Below are positions 9,994-23,665 of a DNA stretch of 64,000 nucleotides, one piece after another. A program made the translations under genes and the position numbers. The stretch comes from Thauera sp. (GTDB lineage Bacteria; Pseudomonadota; Gammaproteobacteria; Burkholderiales; Rhodocyclaceae). The stretch lies in the NCBI GenBank assembly GCA_024235615.1, contig JACKMB010000001.1:124001-188000 (forward strand). Direction: 5' to 3'. Below the pieces are notes generated by a model. It was not told where the DNA came from and did not search any database. It saw only the letters and a program-made list of their open reading frames with translations. The stretch's first letter is position 1. Each line of letters starts with the position of its first letter.

Positions 9994-10650
9994 TCAGGCG
10001 TTCGCCAGCAGCCAGCCGGCCAGCTCGCCCGGCGTGCGCACGCAGGCGAGCGGAGATTCCGCAGCGAGCACCTCCATCGGGTGCGCGCCGAAGCCCACCG
10101 CCAGGCCGCCGGTGCGGGCGTTCTTGGCCATCTGCAGATCGTGGGTGGTGTCGCCGATCATCAGGGTGCGCTCGGGCGTCGCACCGAGCTCGTCCATCAG
10201 CTCCTCCAGCATCGCCGGATGCGGCTTGGAGAAGCACTCGTCGGCGCAGCGCGTGGCGTGGAAGTAGCGCCCCAGCCCGGTGTGGCCGAGCGCGCGGTTC
10301 AAGCCCAAGCGGCTCTTGCCGGTGGCGACCGCGAGCAGGTGGCCGCGCCCGGCGAGCGCGTCGATCAGCGCATCCACGCCCTCGAAGAGGCTCAGCTCGT
10401 GGTCCGAAGACAGATAGTGGTGGCGGTAGCGCTCGACCATGCGCGGATAGGCGGCCTCCTCGAGCTCGGGGATCGCGTGGCGCAGCGCATCGCCCAGGCC
10501 GAGGCCGATCACGTAGCGCGCGCGCTCGTCGGGCGGCGGGGGCAGGTCGAGGTCGCGCGCCGCGGCCTGCATCGCGCGCACGATGGCGGCGGCCGAGTCC
10601 ATCAGGGTGCCGTCCCAGTCGAAGACGATGAGGTCGAAGCGTTCAGCCAT
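9994..10650 (-). CDS. HAD-superfamily phosphatase, phosphoglycolate-phosphatase-like
   Basis: 218 aa. HAD motif I is FDWDGTLMDSA (about residues 9-19), motif II is VATGKS (about 113), motif III lysine is in SKPHPAML (about 145) and motif IV is MIGDTTHDLQMAKNA (about 164-178). The cap is helical, as in Gph-type enzymes. It overlaps rluC by 8 bp. The rluC-HAD pair is a common arrangement in betaproteobacteria. The exact substrate cannot be deduced. Confidence 0.88.
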   Translation of the reverse strand: MAERFDLIVFDWDGTLMDSAAAIVRAMQAAARDLDLPPPPDERARYVIGLGLGDALRHAIPELEEAAYPRMVERYRHHYLSSDHELSLFEGVDALIDALAGRGHLLAVATGKSRLGLNRALGHTGLGRYFHATRCADECFSKPHPAMLEELMDELGATPERTLMIGDTTHDLQMAKNARTGGLAVGFGAHPMEVLAAESPLACVRTPGELAGWLLANA

Positions 10651-11602
10651 TTTTTTTCTCCGCGGCGTCGAGCCGGTCGAGGAAGGATTGCAGGTCCGCG
10701 GGCAGCGGCGACTCGAAGGCGAGCGGCGCACCGGTGAGCGGGTGGGCGAAGCGCAGCTGCGCCGCGTGCAGGAACATGCGCCGCAAGCCCTCGCCCTCGA
10801 GGCGCTTGTTGAGCGCGAAGTCGCCGTACTTGTCGTCGCCGCACAGCGCGAAGCCGAGGTGGGCCAGATGCACGCGGATCTGATGCGTGCGCCCGGTCTT
10901 GAGTTCCACCTCGAGCAGGCTGTAGTCGCGCCAGCGCCGCACCAGGCGCACGATGCTGTGCGCCGCCTTGCCGTCGTCGGCGACGCGCACGCGGCGCTCG
11001 CCCTCGGCGGTCAGGTACTTGAACAGCGGCGCCTTGACGTGCTGCAGCGGATTCGACCAACGCCCCGGCACCAGGGTGAGGTAGCGCTTCTGCACCGCGC
11101 CGTCGCGCATCATGTCGTGCAGCGCGGTGAGCGCCGAGCGCTTCTTCGCCACGATCAGCAGGCCGGAGGTCTCGCGGTCGAGGCGATGTGCGAGCTCGAG
11201 CATGCGCAGTTCCGGGCGCTGCACGCGCAGCTGCTCGATCACACCGTAGCTCACGCCGCTGCCGCCATGGACCGCCTTGCCGGAAGGCTTGTCGATGACC
11301 AGCAGCGCGTCGTCTTCATACACCACCGGCAAAGGCTTGCCCGCCGGCGCGGGTGCGGCGCGGGTCGGCTCGGCGACGCGGATCGGCGGAATGCGTACCT
11401 CGTCGCCCTCCTGCAGGCGATAGGTCTGCTGCACGCGTCGCCCGTTCACCCGCACCTCGCCGCTGCGCAGGATGCGATAGACGTGGCTCTTGGGCACGCC
11501 CTTGGCGATGCGCAGGAGGTAGTTGTCGATACGCTGGCCGGCTGCGGCCTCGTCGATGCGTTCGTGGCGAACCACGATCGCTTTGCCTTCAATCGTCGTC
11601 AT
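10643..11602 (-). CDS. rluC: 23S rRNA pseudouridine synthase RluC
   Basis: 319 aa. An S4 RNA-binding domain (about residues 20-75, [13 protein letters not shown]... VRVNGRRV) precedes the RluA-family catalytic domain with the conserved [16 protein letters not shown] motif (about 140-155), whose aspartate is the nucleophile. RluC modifies uridines in the peptidyl-transferase region of 23S rRNA. The start [11 protein letters not shown] at 11602 is preferred over an upstream in-frame ATG at 11644 because family members begin close to this point. It is divergent from rne, which is a classic neighbour of rluC. Confidence 0.93.
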   Translation of the reverse strand: MTTIEGKAIVVRHERIDEAAAGQRIDNYLLRIAKGVPKSHVYRILRSGEVRVNGRRVQQTYRLQEGDEVRIPPIRVAEPTRAAPAPAGKPLPVVYEDDALLVIDKPSGKAVHGGSGVSYGVIEQLRVQRPELRMLELAHRLDRETSGLLIVAKKRSALTALHDMMRDGAVQKRYLTLVPGRWSNPLQHVKAPLFKYLTAEGERRVRVADDGKAAHSIVRLVRRWRDYSLLEVELKTGRTHQIRVHLAHLGFALCGDDKYGDFALNKRLEGEGLRRMFLHAAQLRFAHPLTGAPLAFESPLPADLQSFLDRLDAAEKKNG

Positions 11603-12053
11603 GAAATATACTTTCGCGCGGTTTGACCGGTCGCTGCCACCCAAGTGCGGCGCGTCACCAGTCCGTCAGGTCGAAACACCTGCTCCGGACGACGCGCGCA
11701 GACTGCTGGCAAAGAGCCCTGAAGAGCGCTCCCGGTTGAAACCCTTGCCCGCCATCCAAGGCCGAAAAGGCGCCGATGGTAACGCAAGCGATCCCCTTCG
11801 ACACACCCATCCAGCCCCCGGGTTGGATTTTGACGCGCGAGTCACCGACGCAGGATCAAATGTTCCGGCCACGCAGCCGCACCGGCACCGCGGGCGGGAA
11901 CAAGAGAAATTCGACCAGCCGACCCATCACAGCCCTGTTAACCCACCGGATGAAAGCAGCAGCAGCCCTACCCAATCGCTCCTGATCCCGGAAAGCGCGA
12001 TGGTGCGCGCCGTTCGTCCTGCCCGTGTGTCTTCTCGCGGGAGAACGATCCAA
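11603..12053. other. 451-bp divergent intergenic region, rluC/rne, including the rne leader
   Basis: No convincing gene lies here. It must contain promoters for both rluC and rne. In E. coli the rne mRNA has a long structured 5' leader through which RNase E controls its own message, and the long space here would allow the same. I could not identify a strong -35/-10 pair or an obvious conserved hairpin by eye. A purine-rich GGGAGAACGATCC stretch just before the rne ATG could serve as its ribosome binding site. Confidence 0.4.
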
Positions 12054-15000
12054 ATGAAGCGCATGCTTTTCAATGCGACGCAGGCCGAAGAACTGCGCGT
12101 CGCGATCGTGGACGGTCAGAAACTGATCGACCTCGATATCGAATCGGCCGCCAAGGAAGAACGCAAGAGCAACATCTACAAGGCCGTCATCACGCGCATC
12201 GAGCCCAGCCTCGAGGCAGCTTTCGTGGACTATGGCGCCGACCGCCACGGCTTCCTGCCGTTCAAGGAAATCTCGCGTTCCTACTTCCAGCCCGGCGCGG
12301 ACGCCAAGGCCTCGATCAAGGAGGCCCTGAAGGAAGGCCAGGAGCTCATCGTCCAGGTCGAGAAGGACGAGCGCGGCAACAAGGGCGCTGCGCTCACCAC
12401 CTACATCTCGCTCGCCGGCCGCTACCTGGTGCTCATGCCCAACAACCCGCGCGGCGGCGGCGTCTCGCGCCGCGTCGAGGGCGACGAGCGCGCCGAACTG
12501 CGCGAGAACATGGATCAGCTCGACGTGCCGCAGGGCATGAGCCTGATCGCCCGCACCGCCGCCATCGGCCGCAGCGCGGAAGAGCTGCAGTGGGACCTCA
12601 ACTACCTGCTGCAGCTGTGGACTGCCATCGAGGGCGCGGCGCAGAGCCAGTCCGGCGCCTTCCTGATCTACCAGGAAGGCAGCCTGGTGATCCGCGCGAT
12701 CCGCGACTACTTCCAGCCCGACATCGGCGAGATCCTGATCGACACCGACGACATCTACGACCAGGCCACGCAGTTCATGGCCCACGTGATGCCGGGCAAC
12801 GTCGCGCGCGTGAAGCGCTACAGCGACGACGTGCCGCTGTTCTCGCGCTTCCAGATCGAGCACCAGATCGAATCGGCCTACTCGCGCCAGGTGAACCTGC
12901 CGTCGGGCGGCGCCGTGGTCATCGACCACACCGAGGCGCTGGTCTCGATCGACGTCAACTCGGGTCGCGCCACCAAGGGCTCGGACATCGAGGAGACCGC
13001 CTTCCGCACCAACTGCGAGGCGGCCGACGAGATCGCCCGCCAGTTGCGCCTGCGCGACCTCGGCGGCCTGATCGTCATCGACTTCATCGACATGGAGTCG
13101 GCCAAGAACCAGCGCGAGGTCGAGAACCGCCTGCGCGACGCCCTGCGCCACGACCGCGCCCGCGTGCAGACCGGCAAGATCAGCCGCTTCGGCCTCCTCG
13201 AGCTGTCGCGCCAGCGCCTGCGCCCGGCGCTCGCCGAGACCAGCTACATCACCTGCCCGCGCTGCAACGGCACCGGCCACATCCGCAGCACCGAGTCGTC
13301 GGCGCTGCACATCGTGCGGATCCTCGAAGAAGAGGCGATGAAGGACAACACCGGCGCCGTGCACCTGCAGGTTCCGGTCGACGTCGCCACCTTCCTGCTC
13401 AACGAGAAGCGGGTCGACATCGCCCGCATCGAGATGCGCCACAAGGTGCAGCTCATCATCGTGCCCAATCGCCACCTCGAGACGCCGGCGCACGAGATCA
13501 TCCGCCTGCGCCACGACCAGCTCAACGCCGAGGACATCGCGCTGGCGAGCTACCAGATGGTGCAGAAGCCCGTCGAGGAAGACGCCCGCCTGCCCTCCAA
13601 GACCAGCGAGCGCCCGACCCGACCCGAAGCCGCGGTCAAGGGCATCGCCCCGTCGCAGCCGGCCCCGATGGCCGCCGCCGAGCCGGCCCCCGCGCCCGCC
13701 CCGACCCCCGCAGCGCCCGAGCCCAAGGGCCTGATCGCGCGCATCATGGGCTGGTTCTCGGCCGGCAAGACCGCGCCAGCCCCTGCACCCGCAGCGGCGG
13801 TCGAAGACACCCCCAAGCGCGAGGCGCGTCCGCGCGGCGAGCGCAGCGGCGAAGGGCGACGCAACGGCGGCAGCAACGGCGGGCGCGGTCGTCGCGGTGA
13901 GCGCGACGGCGAGGCGCAGGCCTCGACCCGCGGCAACCGCAGCGAGCGTGGCGAGCGCAGCGACCGTAGCGAGCGCAGCGACCGTGGCGAGCGCAGCGAC
14001 CGTGGCGAGGGCAACGAGCGTCCCCAGCGCATCGCCACCGAGCGCGCGGAGCGCCCCGAGCGGGCGGAACGCACAGAGCGCGGCGAAGGCGGCCGCCGTG
14101 GCCGCAGCCAGCGCGGCGAGCGCGCCGCGGAAGGCGCCGAGCTGCGCGCGACGCCGGTAGAGGACGATCTGCTGAAGGCCGCCAGCGCTGCGGCCATGAC
14201 CGCGGCCGTCGCTACCCCGGAGGCAGGCGCGACCGAGGTCGTCGCCAGCACCGAAGCCGCTGAAGAGGAAGGCACCCCGTCCGAGAAGCGCCGCCGTCGC
14301 GGCCGTGGTCGCGGACGCCGCGCGAGCGAGGCGCAGGGCACCAGCGTGGGCGCCGAAGCGGGCGCCGAAGCGGAGGTCTCCTCCGCAGAAGGCTCGCCCG
14401 CGACGGCAGGATCGCCGCTGATCGCTGCCGGCAGCGCCACCGCGGAGCTTGCCGACGCAACGCTCGAACGCGACGGCTCGTTCATGGAAGCGTCGACGCC
14501 TTCCCCTGCAAGCGTGGAGGAAACGGCCGAGCTGCCGATCGCCAGCAGCGCGGCGCACGACATCGAACCGGTCGTCACGCCTGCGCCGGAGGCCCTCCTG
14601 GCTCCAGTGGCCATCGGCGGGCCCGTGGAGGCCACCACGGAGATCGCGACCACGATGGGGGTCGCCGCGCCAGCCCCGGCTGAGACGATCGAGACGGCAT
14701 CGGTCGAACCCGTTCCTGCTGCCGAGGAAGCAGTCGTCGAGCATGCGGCCGCAGCGGAGGCGCCGGCTGCCGAACTGCCCGAGCCGGAAGCGGCTCCGGT
14801 GATCGAGTCGGCTGCTGCCGAGGAAGCGCCCGCGGCTTTCGAGGGGGCTGCCCCGACCATGCCGCTCGTCGACATCGAGCCCGCACGCGCGCCCGAGCCG
14901 GAACCTTCCGCAACGAAGATCGGCGGCACGACCTCCGAGGCAGCCGCGGAGCTTCGAACGGCGGAGGCTGCGCAGCCTTTCGACATCGACGCCCTCGAGG

Positions 15001-15260
15001 CAGCCGAACAGGCCGCCCTCAGCGCCTTCGAATCGACCGTGGTCCGGGCAATGGAAGCGGGCCGCGCCGCTCAGGCTCCGAGCGCCCCGATCTCGGTGCC
15101 GCCCGGTGATGGCGGGCTGATCAAGATCGAGACCGACCCGGCCAAGCGCGGCCAGTTCGGCAGCGGCGCGGTGGAGCAGCCGGTCCGTCTCGGCCGCAAG
15201 CCGCGCGCGGTTGCGGTGGTCGTCGACGAGCCGCTGCAACAGGTCGAGACGCGCAAGTAG
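12054..15260 (+). CDS. rne: Ribonuclease E
   Basis: 1068-aa endoribonuclease and scaffold of the RNA degradosome. The catalytic half begins [21 protein letters not shown]. An S1 domain occupies about residues 37-120, the metal-binding aspartates are in [11 protein letters not shown] and [11 protein letters not shown], and the zinc link that joins dimers is [10 protein letters not shown] (about 399-408). The C-terminal half (from about residue 500) is low-complexity: an Arg/Ser/Gly/Glu block with SERSDRGE-type repeats near 627-660, then a long Ala/Glu/Pro-rich tail. Such disordered tails carry RNA-binding and partner-binding motifs. The frame is open upstream to 11523, but the conserved N-terminus fixes the ATG. 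Confidence 0.96.
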   Translation: MKRMLFNATQAEELRVAIVDGQKLIDLDIESAAKEERKSNIYKAVITRIEPSLEAAFVDYGADRHGFLPFKEISRSYFQPGADAKASIKEALKEGQELIVQVEKDERGNKGAALTTYISLAGRYLVLMPNNPRGGGVSRRVEGDERAELRENMDQLDVPQGMSLIARTAAIGRSAEELQWDLNYLLQLWTAIEGAAQSQSGAFLIYQEGSLVIRAIRDYFQPDIGEILIDTDDIYDQATQFMAHVMPGNVARVKRYSDDVPLFSRFQIEHQIESAYSRQVNLPSGGAVVIDHTEALVSIDVNSGRATKGSDIEETAFRTNCEAADEIARQLRLRDLGGLIVIDFIDMESAKNQREVENRLRDALRHDRARVQTGKISRFGLLELSRQRLRPALAETSYITCPRCNGTGHIRSTESSALHIVRILEEEAMKDNTGAVHLQVPVDVATFLLNEKRVDIARIEMRHKVQLIIVPNRHLETPAHEIIRLRHDQLNAEDIALASYQMVQKPVEEDARLPSKTSERPTRPEAAVKGIAPSQPAPMAAAEPAPAPAPTPAAPEPKGLIARIMGWFSAGKTAPAPAPAAAVEDTPKREARPRGERSGEGRRNGGSNGGRGRRGERDGEAQASTRGNRSERGERSDRSERSDRGERSDRGEGNERPQRIATERAERPERAERTERGEGGRRGRSQRGERAAEGAELRATPVEDDLLKAASAAAMTAAVATPEAGATEVVASTEAAEEEGTPSEKRRRRGRGRGRRASEAQGTSVGAEAGAEAEVSSAEGSPATAGSPLIAAGSATAELADATLERDGSFMEASTPSPASVEETAELPIASSAAHDIEPVVTPAPEALLAPVAIGGPVEATTEIATTMGVAAPAPAETIETASVEPVPAAEEAVVEHAAAAEAPAAELPEPEAAPVIESAAAEEAPAAFEGAAPTMPLVDIEPARAPEPEPSATKIGGTTSEAAAELRTAEAAQPFDIDALEAAEQAALSAFESTVVRAMEAGRAAQAPSAPISVPPGDGGLIKIETDPAKRGQFGSGAVEQPVRLGRKPRAVAVVVDEPLQQVETRK

Positions 15261-15419
15261 CAGGCTCGACGACGCCGCGGTGGTGGTGGATGATCACTGC
15301 CGCGGCGTTACGCTTCGGACGGGGTCCCGTCCCTGTCAGTGCAAGCTGCCGAGGGCGGCGCGATTTGCGTGCGCTGTCAGTTCAATCGAGCGCGCCGCCT
15401 CAACGCAGAACCGGTAAAC

Positions 15420-15483
15420 GCAGAGCGCGCCCGCCTGCAGGGCGCCGCCAACGCGGCGGTCGCTGCAGGCGGGCGCGCTCTGC
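15420..15483. terminator. Perfect 21-bp inverted repeat between convergent rne and galU
   Basis: Arms at 15420-15440 and 15463-15483 are exactly complementary over 21 bases, with a 22-base loop that can itself fold (CCGCC/GGCGG). The position between two converging genes suggests a bidirectional transcription stop or mRNA 3'-end protector. There is no T-run directly after it in either direction, so it is not a textbook intrinsic terminator. Confidence 0.55.
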
Positions 15484-15505
15484 CGGCGCCGGGCTTCTCG
15501 ATGTA

Positions 15506-16408
15506 CTACTTCTTTTTCGCGACCGACGGCTCCGCGCCGAAGCGACCGCTGAGGTATTGAGCAAACTCCGGGCCGGTTTCCGGATGACGCAGGCCGAACT
15601 CGATCGTGGCCTTCAGGTAGCCGAGCTTCGAGCCACAGTCGTAGCGCACGCCGTTGAACTGGTAGGCGAGCACCGCCTCCTCCTTGAGCAGCGAAGCGAT
15701 CGCGTCGGTGAGCTGATACTCGCCGCCTGCGCCCGGCTTGAGCGCGCGGATGTGATCGAAGATGCGCGGGGTCAGGATGTAGCGGCCGACCACCGCCTGG
15801 GTCGTCGGCGCCTCCTCGGGCTTCGGCTTCTCGACGATGCCGGTCATGCGCTGCACCTGGCCCTTGTCGGACTCGGTGCTGACGATGCCGTAGCTGCGGG
15901 TCTCCTCGCGCGGCACGTTCATGGTGCCGAGCACCGAGCAGCGGTGGTAGTTATAGACATCCACCATCTGCTTGAGCACCGGCGTGCCGTCCTTGTTGTC
16001 CAGCAGGTCGTCGGCGAGGATCACCGCGAAGGCCTCGTCGCTGACCACGTGACTCGCGCACTGCACGGCGTGCCCGAGGCCGAGCGCCTCCGACTGGCGG
16101 ATGTAGATGCAGTTGACGCCCTTCGGCACGGTCTTGCGCACGATCTCCAGCAACTCCTTCTTGCCGCGCGCCTCGAGCTCGGTCTCGAGCTCGTAGGCCT
16201 TGTCGAAGTGGTCCTCGATCGAGCGCTTGGTGCGGCCGGTGATGAAGATCATGTCGGTGATTCCGGCGGCGACCGCCTCTTCGACGGCGTACTGGATCAG
16301 CGGCTTGTCGACGATCGGCAGCATCTCCTTCGGGCTCGCCTTGGTGGCGGGCAGGAAGCGCGTGCCCATGCCGGCAACCGGGAAAATCGCCTTGGTGACT
16401 TTCTTCAT
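15506..16408 (-). CDS. galU: UTP-glucose-1-phosphate uridylyltransferase
   Basis: 300 aa. Makes UDP-glucose for exopolysaccharide, LPS and trehalose-type glucosides. The nucleotidyltransferase signature [17 protein letters not shown] (about residues 13-29) and [16 protein letters not shown] follow directly. The start [13 protein letters not shown] at 16408 is the family start; the in-frame extension to 16471 is not conserved. The protein ends in VAKKK. Confidence 0.96.
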   Translation of the reverse strand: MKKVTKAIFPVAGMGTRFLPATKASPKEMLPIVDKPLIQYAVEEAVAAGITDMIFITGRTKRSIEDHFDKAYELETELEARGKKELLEIVRKTVPKGVNCIYIRQSEALGLGHAVQCASHVVSDEAFAVILADDLLDNKDGTPVLKQMVDVYNYHRCSVLGTMNVPREETRSYGIVSTESDKGQVQRMTGIVEKPKPEEAPTTQAVVGRYILTPRIFDHIRALKPGAGGEYQLTDAIASLLKEEAVLAYQFNGVRYDCGSKLGYLKATIEFGLRHPETGPEFAQYLSGRFGAEPSVAKKK

Positions 16409-16487
16409 TTTTATTGCTCTCCCATGAATTGAGGGTGTTGCGACGCAGCAGCGGGCGCGATCATGCGGCAAGCGTGCGCGCTTTGCA

Positions 16488-19651
<3,164 letters not shown>

Positions 19652-19688
19652 TTGGATCCCAGAAATGCTCCGTGTAGCTTGTCCTGCG

Positions 19689-22600
19689 TCACGCTGCGGC
19701 CGGGTCGGCCAGGCGCAGCGCCTCTTCGATATCGACTTCCACCACCCGCGAGACGCCCTGCTCCTGCATCGTCACCCCCACGAGCTGCTGCGCGAACTCC
19801 ATCGTGATCTTGCTGTGGCTGATGAAGATGAACTGCGTCTGCGCGGACATGCGCTTGACCATGTTCGCATAGCGCTCGGTGTTCGTGTCGTCCAGTGGCG
19901 CATCCACCTCGTCGAGCATGCAGAACGGCGCCGGATTGAGCTGGAACATCGAGAACACCAGCGCGATCGCGGTGAGCGCCTTCTCCCCGCCCGAGAGCAG
20001 GTGGATCGACGCGTTCTTCTTGCCCGGCGGCTGGGCGACGATCTGGATGCCGGCGTCGAGGATCTCCTCGCCGGTCAGCACCAGTTCGGCCCGTCCGCCG
20101 CCGAACAACTGCGGGAACAGGGCGCCGAACTGCCGATTGACCGTATTGTAAGTGTCCTGAAGCTGCTCGCGCGTCTCGCGATCGATGCGGCGGATGGCAT
20201 CCTCCAGGGTGTCGATGGCCTGCAGCAGGTCCTCCGTCTGCGCGTCGAGGTAGCCCTTGCGCTCGGAGGCGGTCGCGAGCTCGTCGAGCGCGGCCAGGTT
20301 GACGGCGCCGAGCTCGGCGATCTCCCGCGCCAGGCGGGCGACCTCGCGCTGCAGGGTGGATTCTTTCGGGTCGGCGGCGAGCAGCGGCTGGAGCGCCGTC
20401 TCGTCGGCACGGGCCTCGACGAGGCGCTCCTCGAACTGGGCAACCGCGATTTCAGCCGCCTGCAGCGCGAGGCGCAGCTCGGCTACGCGCGCGCGGATCG
20501 GCGCCGCCTCGTGCTCGGTGCGCAGGCGCAGCTCCTCGACCTGCTTGAGCGCCGCGGCGGCCTCGGCGAGCGCGTCGCGGCGGGCGGCGAGCGCGGCCTC
20601 GCGGCGGCCGCGCAGCGCCAACGCCTCCTGCAGCGCGTCGGCGCTGCGGTGGTCGTCGGTGGCGTCGAGCTCGGCGCTGCGGGTGGCGAGCTCGGCGACG
20701 ATGCGCTCGAGCTGCTCGCCGGCGAGCTGCTGGTTGCGCGCGATGTCCTCCAGCTTGCCCGCGCATTCGCGTTCGGAGAACCGTGCCTCCTGCAGCTCGC
20801 GCGCCGCCGACTGTTCGAGCGCGCGCGCCTCGCGCACGGCATGCTCGCGCTCGCGCAGCACCTCGGTGGCGGCATCGAGGCGCTCGCGCTGCAGCTCGGC
20901 GAGCTCTGCCGCACGCGCCTGCTCGAGCTCGGCACGCGTGAGGTGCTCGCGCTCGGCGGTCTCCAGATGGACGATGTCTTCGAGGTCGCGCGCGAGCTGC
21001 TCGCGGCGCTCCTCGGCGCGAGCACGCGCCTGCGCGAGCTTGAGCACCTCGACCTGCTCCGCGTGCACCTGCGCCTGCAGCGTCTGCAGCTCGCGGCGCA
21101 GGCCGTTGATGCGTTCCTGCAACTCGCTCGCCGCCGTCTCGGCCATCAGCAGTGCGTCGTGCGCCAGATGCGCCTCGTCCTCGCGCGCCTGCAACTCGGC
21201 GGCAAGGCCCTCGATCTCGCGCTGGCGCTCGATCACGCCGTGGGTGCGCGCATCCGGGGCGTGGTGGATCAAGGCGCCGCGGGTCAGGATCTGTCCGCGC
21301 GGCCCCACCAGGCAGGTGCTCGGTGCCAGCTGCGCGCACCGCGGCAGCCAGTCGTCCAGCCGCTCCACCGCCCACGCGCCGGCCAGGAAGTCACCCACCA
21401 GCCCGCGCAGGGCCGGATCGCGCACCGCGACCAGGCGCGCAAGCGCCCGCGCATTCGCGCCTGCCGGCGCTCCTACAAGGGGGGGCGCTTCGGCGCTGGG
21501 CCCGGGGCCGCCGGAGAGCGCGAATGCCGTGGCTGACGGGTGCGTCGCCTCGTCGCACGCGTTCGCCCCTGCCGGCGCTCCTACAGGGGGGGGTGTTTCG
21601 GTGCTGGACGCAGGGGCGGCGGCAGGCGCGAAGCAGGCTGCGGGGTCGAGCGTCGATGGGGTAACCGGAAGGGCGATGGCGAGCGACTCCGGTGGCGTCT
21701 CGTCGAGCACGGTGTGCGCGGCCGCAAGCGCCACCGCCGCATCGGGCGAGGTGAGCGCGGACAGGCGCTCGCGCAGCACGGCTTGCACTGCCTCGTCCCA
21801 GCCGTCCTCCACCTGCAGCTGCTTCCACAGCGGCGGCAGCGCGTCGAGGCCGTGACGCTTCAACCAGTCTCCCAGCTTGCCCTGGGACTGCACGCGCGCC
21901 TGCAGCTGCACCAGGGCGTCGCGCCGCGCGCGCAGCTCGGTCAGACGGCGCTGCACCGCGCGCTCATGCTCGAGCGCGGCCTTCAGTGCGGCCTGCGCGT
22001 CGGGCAGGCGCGGCTGCGCCTCGGCGAGCGCCTGCTGGAGCGCCTCCAGCTCGTCCTGCACCACCTCCAGGCGTGCCTCGCGCTCGGCGAGGACACGCTC
22101 GTCGGGGCCGACGATCGCGCCGCGCTCGCCTTCGAGCCGGCCGCGACGCTGCTGCAGGGCTTCGAGCGCCCGGACGGCGCTCGCGCGTCGGGTCTCCTCC
22201 ACGCGCAGCTGCTGCTCGGTCTGGGCGAGCTCGCGGCGCGCCGCGGCCATGGTCGCGTCGGCGGCCTGGCGGGCGGAATCCAGCTCGGGCAGGCGATCGG
22301 CGATCTCCAGGTGGCGGGCTTCGGCATGCTCGGCGCGCAGCGCGGCGTTCTCGGCGAGCGCCTGCCAGCGCTCGCGGTCGGCGGCGAGCGCCTCGCGGCG
22401 CGAGGACCAGTGCCCGCGGTCGAGCTCGAGCTGCGCCAGACGCGCCTCCAGACGCTTGCGCGCCTCGCCGAGGTGCTGCAGCTCGGTCTCCAGGCGCGCG
22501 ACCTCGGCGCTCACCGCGAAGAGGTCGTTCTGCGCCACATGCACCGCTTCGGAGGCCTCGAAGTGCGCGTCGCGTCGCGCCTCCACGCCGGCCTCGAGCT

Positions 22601-23399
22601 CCTGCAGGCGGGCGCTGTCGGCCTCGATGCGCCTGCTCGCCTCGTCGAGCGCCGCTGCTACGCGGCCGTGCTCGGCGCGCGCCTCGTTGCGCTTGACCAG
22701 CCACAACAGCTGCTGCTTCTCGACGTGCGCGGCGTCGAGCGCGCGGTAGCGCGCCGCCACCGCGGCCTGCGCCTCCAGATGCACGATGCGCTCGCCGAGC
22801 TCCATGCGGATGTCGTCGAGGCGGGCGAGGTTGTCGCGTGCGTCGCGCAGTCGGCCCTCGGTCTCCTTGCGCCGCTCGCGGTACTTGGTGACGCCCGCGG
22901 CCTCTTCGAGGAAGCCGCGGATCTCCTCCGGGCGCGCCTCGATGATGCGCGAGATCATGCCCTGCTCGATGATCGCGTAGGCGCGCGGCCCCAGGCCGGT
23001 GCCGAGGAAAAGGTCGATCACGTCCTTGCGGCGGACGTGCACGTTGTTGATGTAGTAGGTCGACTCGCCCGAACGGTCGAGCACGCGCTTGACCGAGATC
23101 TCCGCATAGCGCGACCACTGCCCGGCTGCCCTGCCCTCGGCGTTGTCGAAGACCAGCTCGACACTCGCGCGCGACACCGGCTTGCGCGTGGTCGAGCCGT
23201 TGAAGATCACGTCCTGCATCGACTCTCCGCGCAGCGCGGACGCGCGCGTCTCGCCCAGCACCCAGCGCACGGCGTCGATGATGTTCGACTTGCCGCAGCC
23301 GTTGGGCCCGACCACGCCGACGAGGTTGCCGGGGGTGAGCACGGTGGTGGGATCGACGAAGGTCTTGAAACCGGCGAGTTTGAGCTTGGAGAGACGCAC
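19689..23399 (-). CDS. smc: Chromosome partition protein Smc
   Basis: 1236 aa. Walker A is VGPNGCGKSNIIDAVRWVLG near residue 32; the signature HLLSGGEKALTAIAL and Walker B FCMLDEVDAPLDD are near the C-terminus. Two long coiled-coil arms surround a hinge at about 540-740. The start is taken as GTG at 23399 (VRLSKLKLAGFKTFVDP), the family N-terminus; the upstream ATG would add 26 unconserved residues. The protein is longer than the usual 1150-1190 aa. Much of the excess is an Ala/Pro-rich segment around residues 595-655, part of which is encoded by two REP-like repeats in the same frame, each giving VGAPAGANA. Confidence 0.95.
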   Translation of the reverse strand: MRLSKLKLAGFKTFVDPTTVLTPGNLVGVVGPNGCGKSNIIDAVRWVLGETRASALRGESMQDVIFNGSTTRKPVSRASVELVFDNAEGRAAGQWSRYAEISVKRVLDRSGESTYYINNVHVRRKDVIDLFLGTGLGPRAYAIIEQGMISRIIEARPEEIRGFLEEAAGVTKYRERRKETEGRLRDARDNLARLDDIRMELGERIVHLEAQAAVAARYRALDAAHVEKQQLLWLVKRNEARAEHGRVAAALDEASRRIEADSARLQELEAGVEARRDAHFEASEAVHVAQNDLFAVSAEVARLETELQHLGEARKRLEARLAQLELDRGHWSSRREALAADRERWQALAENAALRAEHAEARHLEIADRLPELDSARQAADATMAAARRELAQTEQQLRVEETRRASAVRALEALQQRRGRLEGERGAIVGPDERVLAEREARLEVVQDELEALQQALAEAQPRLPDAQAALKAALEHERAVQRRLTELRARRDALVQLQARVQSQGKLGDWLKRHGLDALPPLWKQLQVEDGWDEAVQAVLRERLSALTSPDAAVALAAAHTVLDETPPESLAIALPVTPSTLDPAACFAPAAAPASSTETPPPVGAPAGANACDEATHPSATAFALSGGPGPSAEAPPLVGAPAGANARALARLVAVRDPALRGLVGDFLAGAWAVERLDDWLPRCAQLAPSTCLVGPRGQILTRGALIHHAPDARTHGVIERQREIEGLAAELQAREDEAHLAHDALLMAETAASELQERINGLRRELQTLQAQVHAEQVEVLKLAQARARAEERREQLARDLEDIVHLETAEREHLTRAELEQARAAELAELQRERLDAATEVLREREHAVREARALEQSAARELQEARFSERECAGKLEDIARNQQLAGEQLERIVAELATRSAELDATDDHRSADALQEALALRGRREAALAARRDALAEAAAALKQVEELRLRTEHEAAPIRARVAELRLALQAAEIAVAQFEERLVEARADETALQPLLAADPKESTLQREVARLAREIAELGAVNLAALDELATASERKGYLDAQTEDLLQAIDTLEDAIRRIDRETREQLQDTYNTVNRQFGALFPQLFGGGRAELVLTGEEILDAGIQIVAQPPGKKNASIHLLSGGEKALTAIALVFSMFQLNPAPFCMLDEVDAPLDDTNTERYANMVKRMSAQTQFIFISHSKITMEFAQQLVGVTMQEQGVSRVVEVDIEEALRLADPAAA
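21454..21476 (-). repeat. REP-like element inside smc (copy 1)
   Basis: A full match to the dispersed 23-bp repeat. On the smc coding strand it starts GTAGGAGCGCC and ends GGCGCGAA and is read as Val-Gly-Ala-Pro-Ala-Gly-Ala-Asn (about residues 642-649) in the Smc hinge region. Confidence 0.9.
21562..21584 (-). repeat. REP-like element inside smc (copy 2)
   Basis: Second copy, one base off consensus, exactly 108 bp from copy 1, so the frame and the VGAPAGAN peptide are repeated (about residues 606-613). The surrounding PPPVG and PPLVG context suggests that a longer unit was duplicated. Confidence 0.88.
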
Positions 23400-23665
23400 A
23401 GCGGGCAGTGGGAAGACGGCGGGACGTGCAGCCCGGCGATCCGCCCCGGCGCACCCCGCGTTTGCGGCCGGCATCATACCACCGCGCCGAAGGCATCCCG
23501 CGCGTTGGCCTCGTATCGAAACCTTATGCGGCGCGGTCAGGCAAGCGCGCCGCGCCGCGCGATCCCGCGCCCGCGCGTGCCTCGTGGCCTTCCAACGGGC
23601 GCCGCCGCCATACGCAGGTATACTCGGCGCCCGCGTCCATTGCCGGCCAAGGAGCCCGCGTCCCC

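Noticed and set aside
11856-15239. Open reading frame of 1127 codons on the minus strand opposite rne
   Set aside because: It is the antisense shadow of RNase E, caused by high GC content. It has no recognisable domain or ribosome binding site, and rne is well supported on the other strand.
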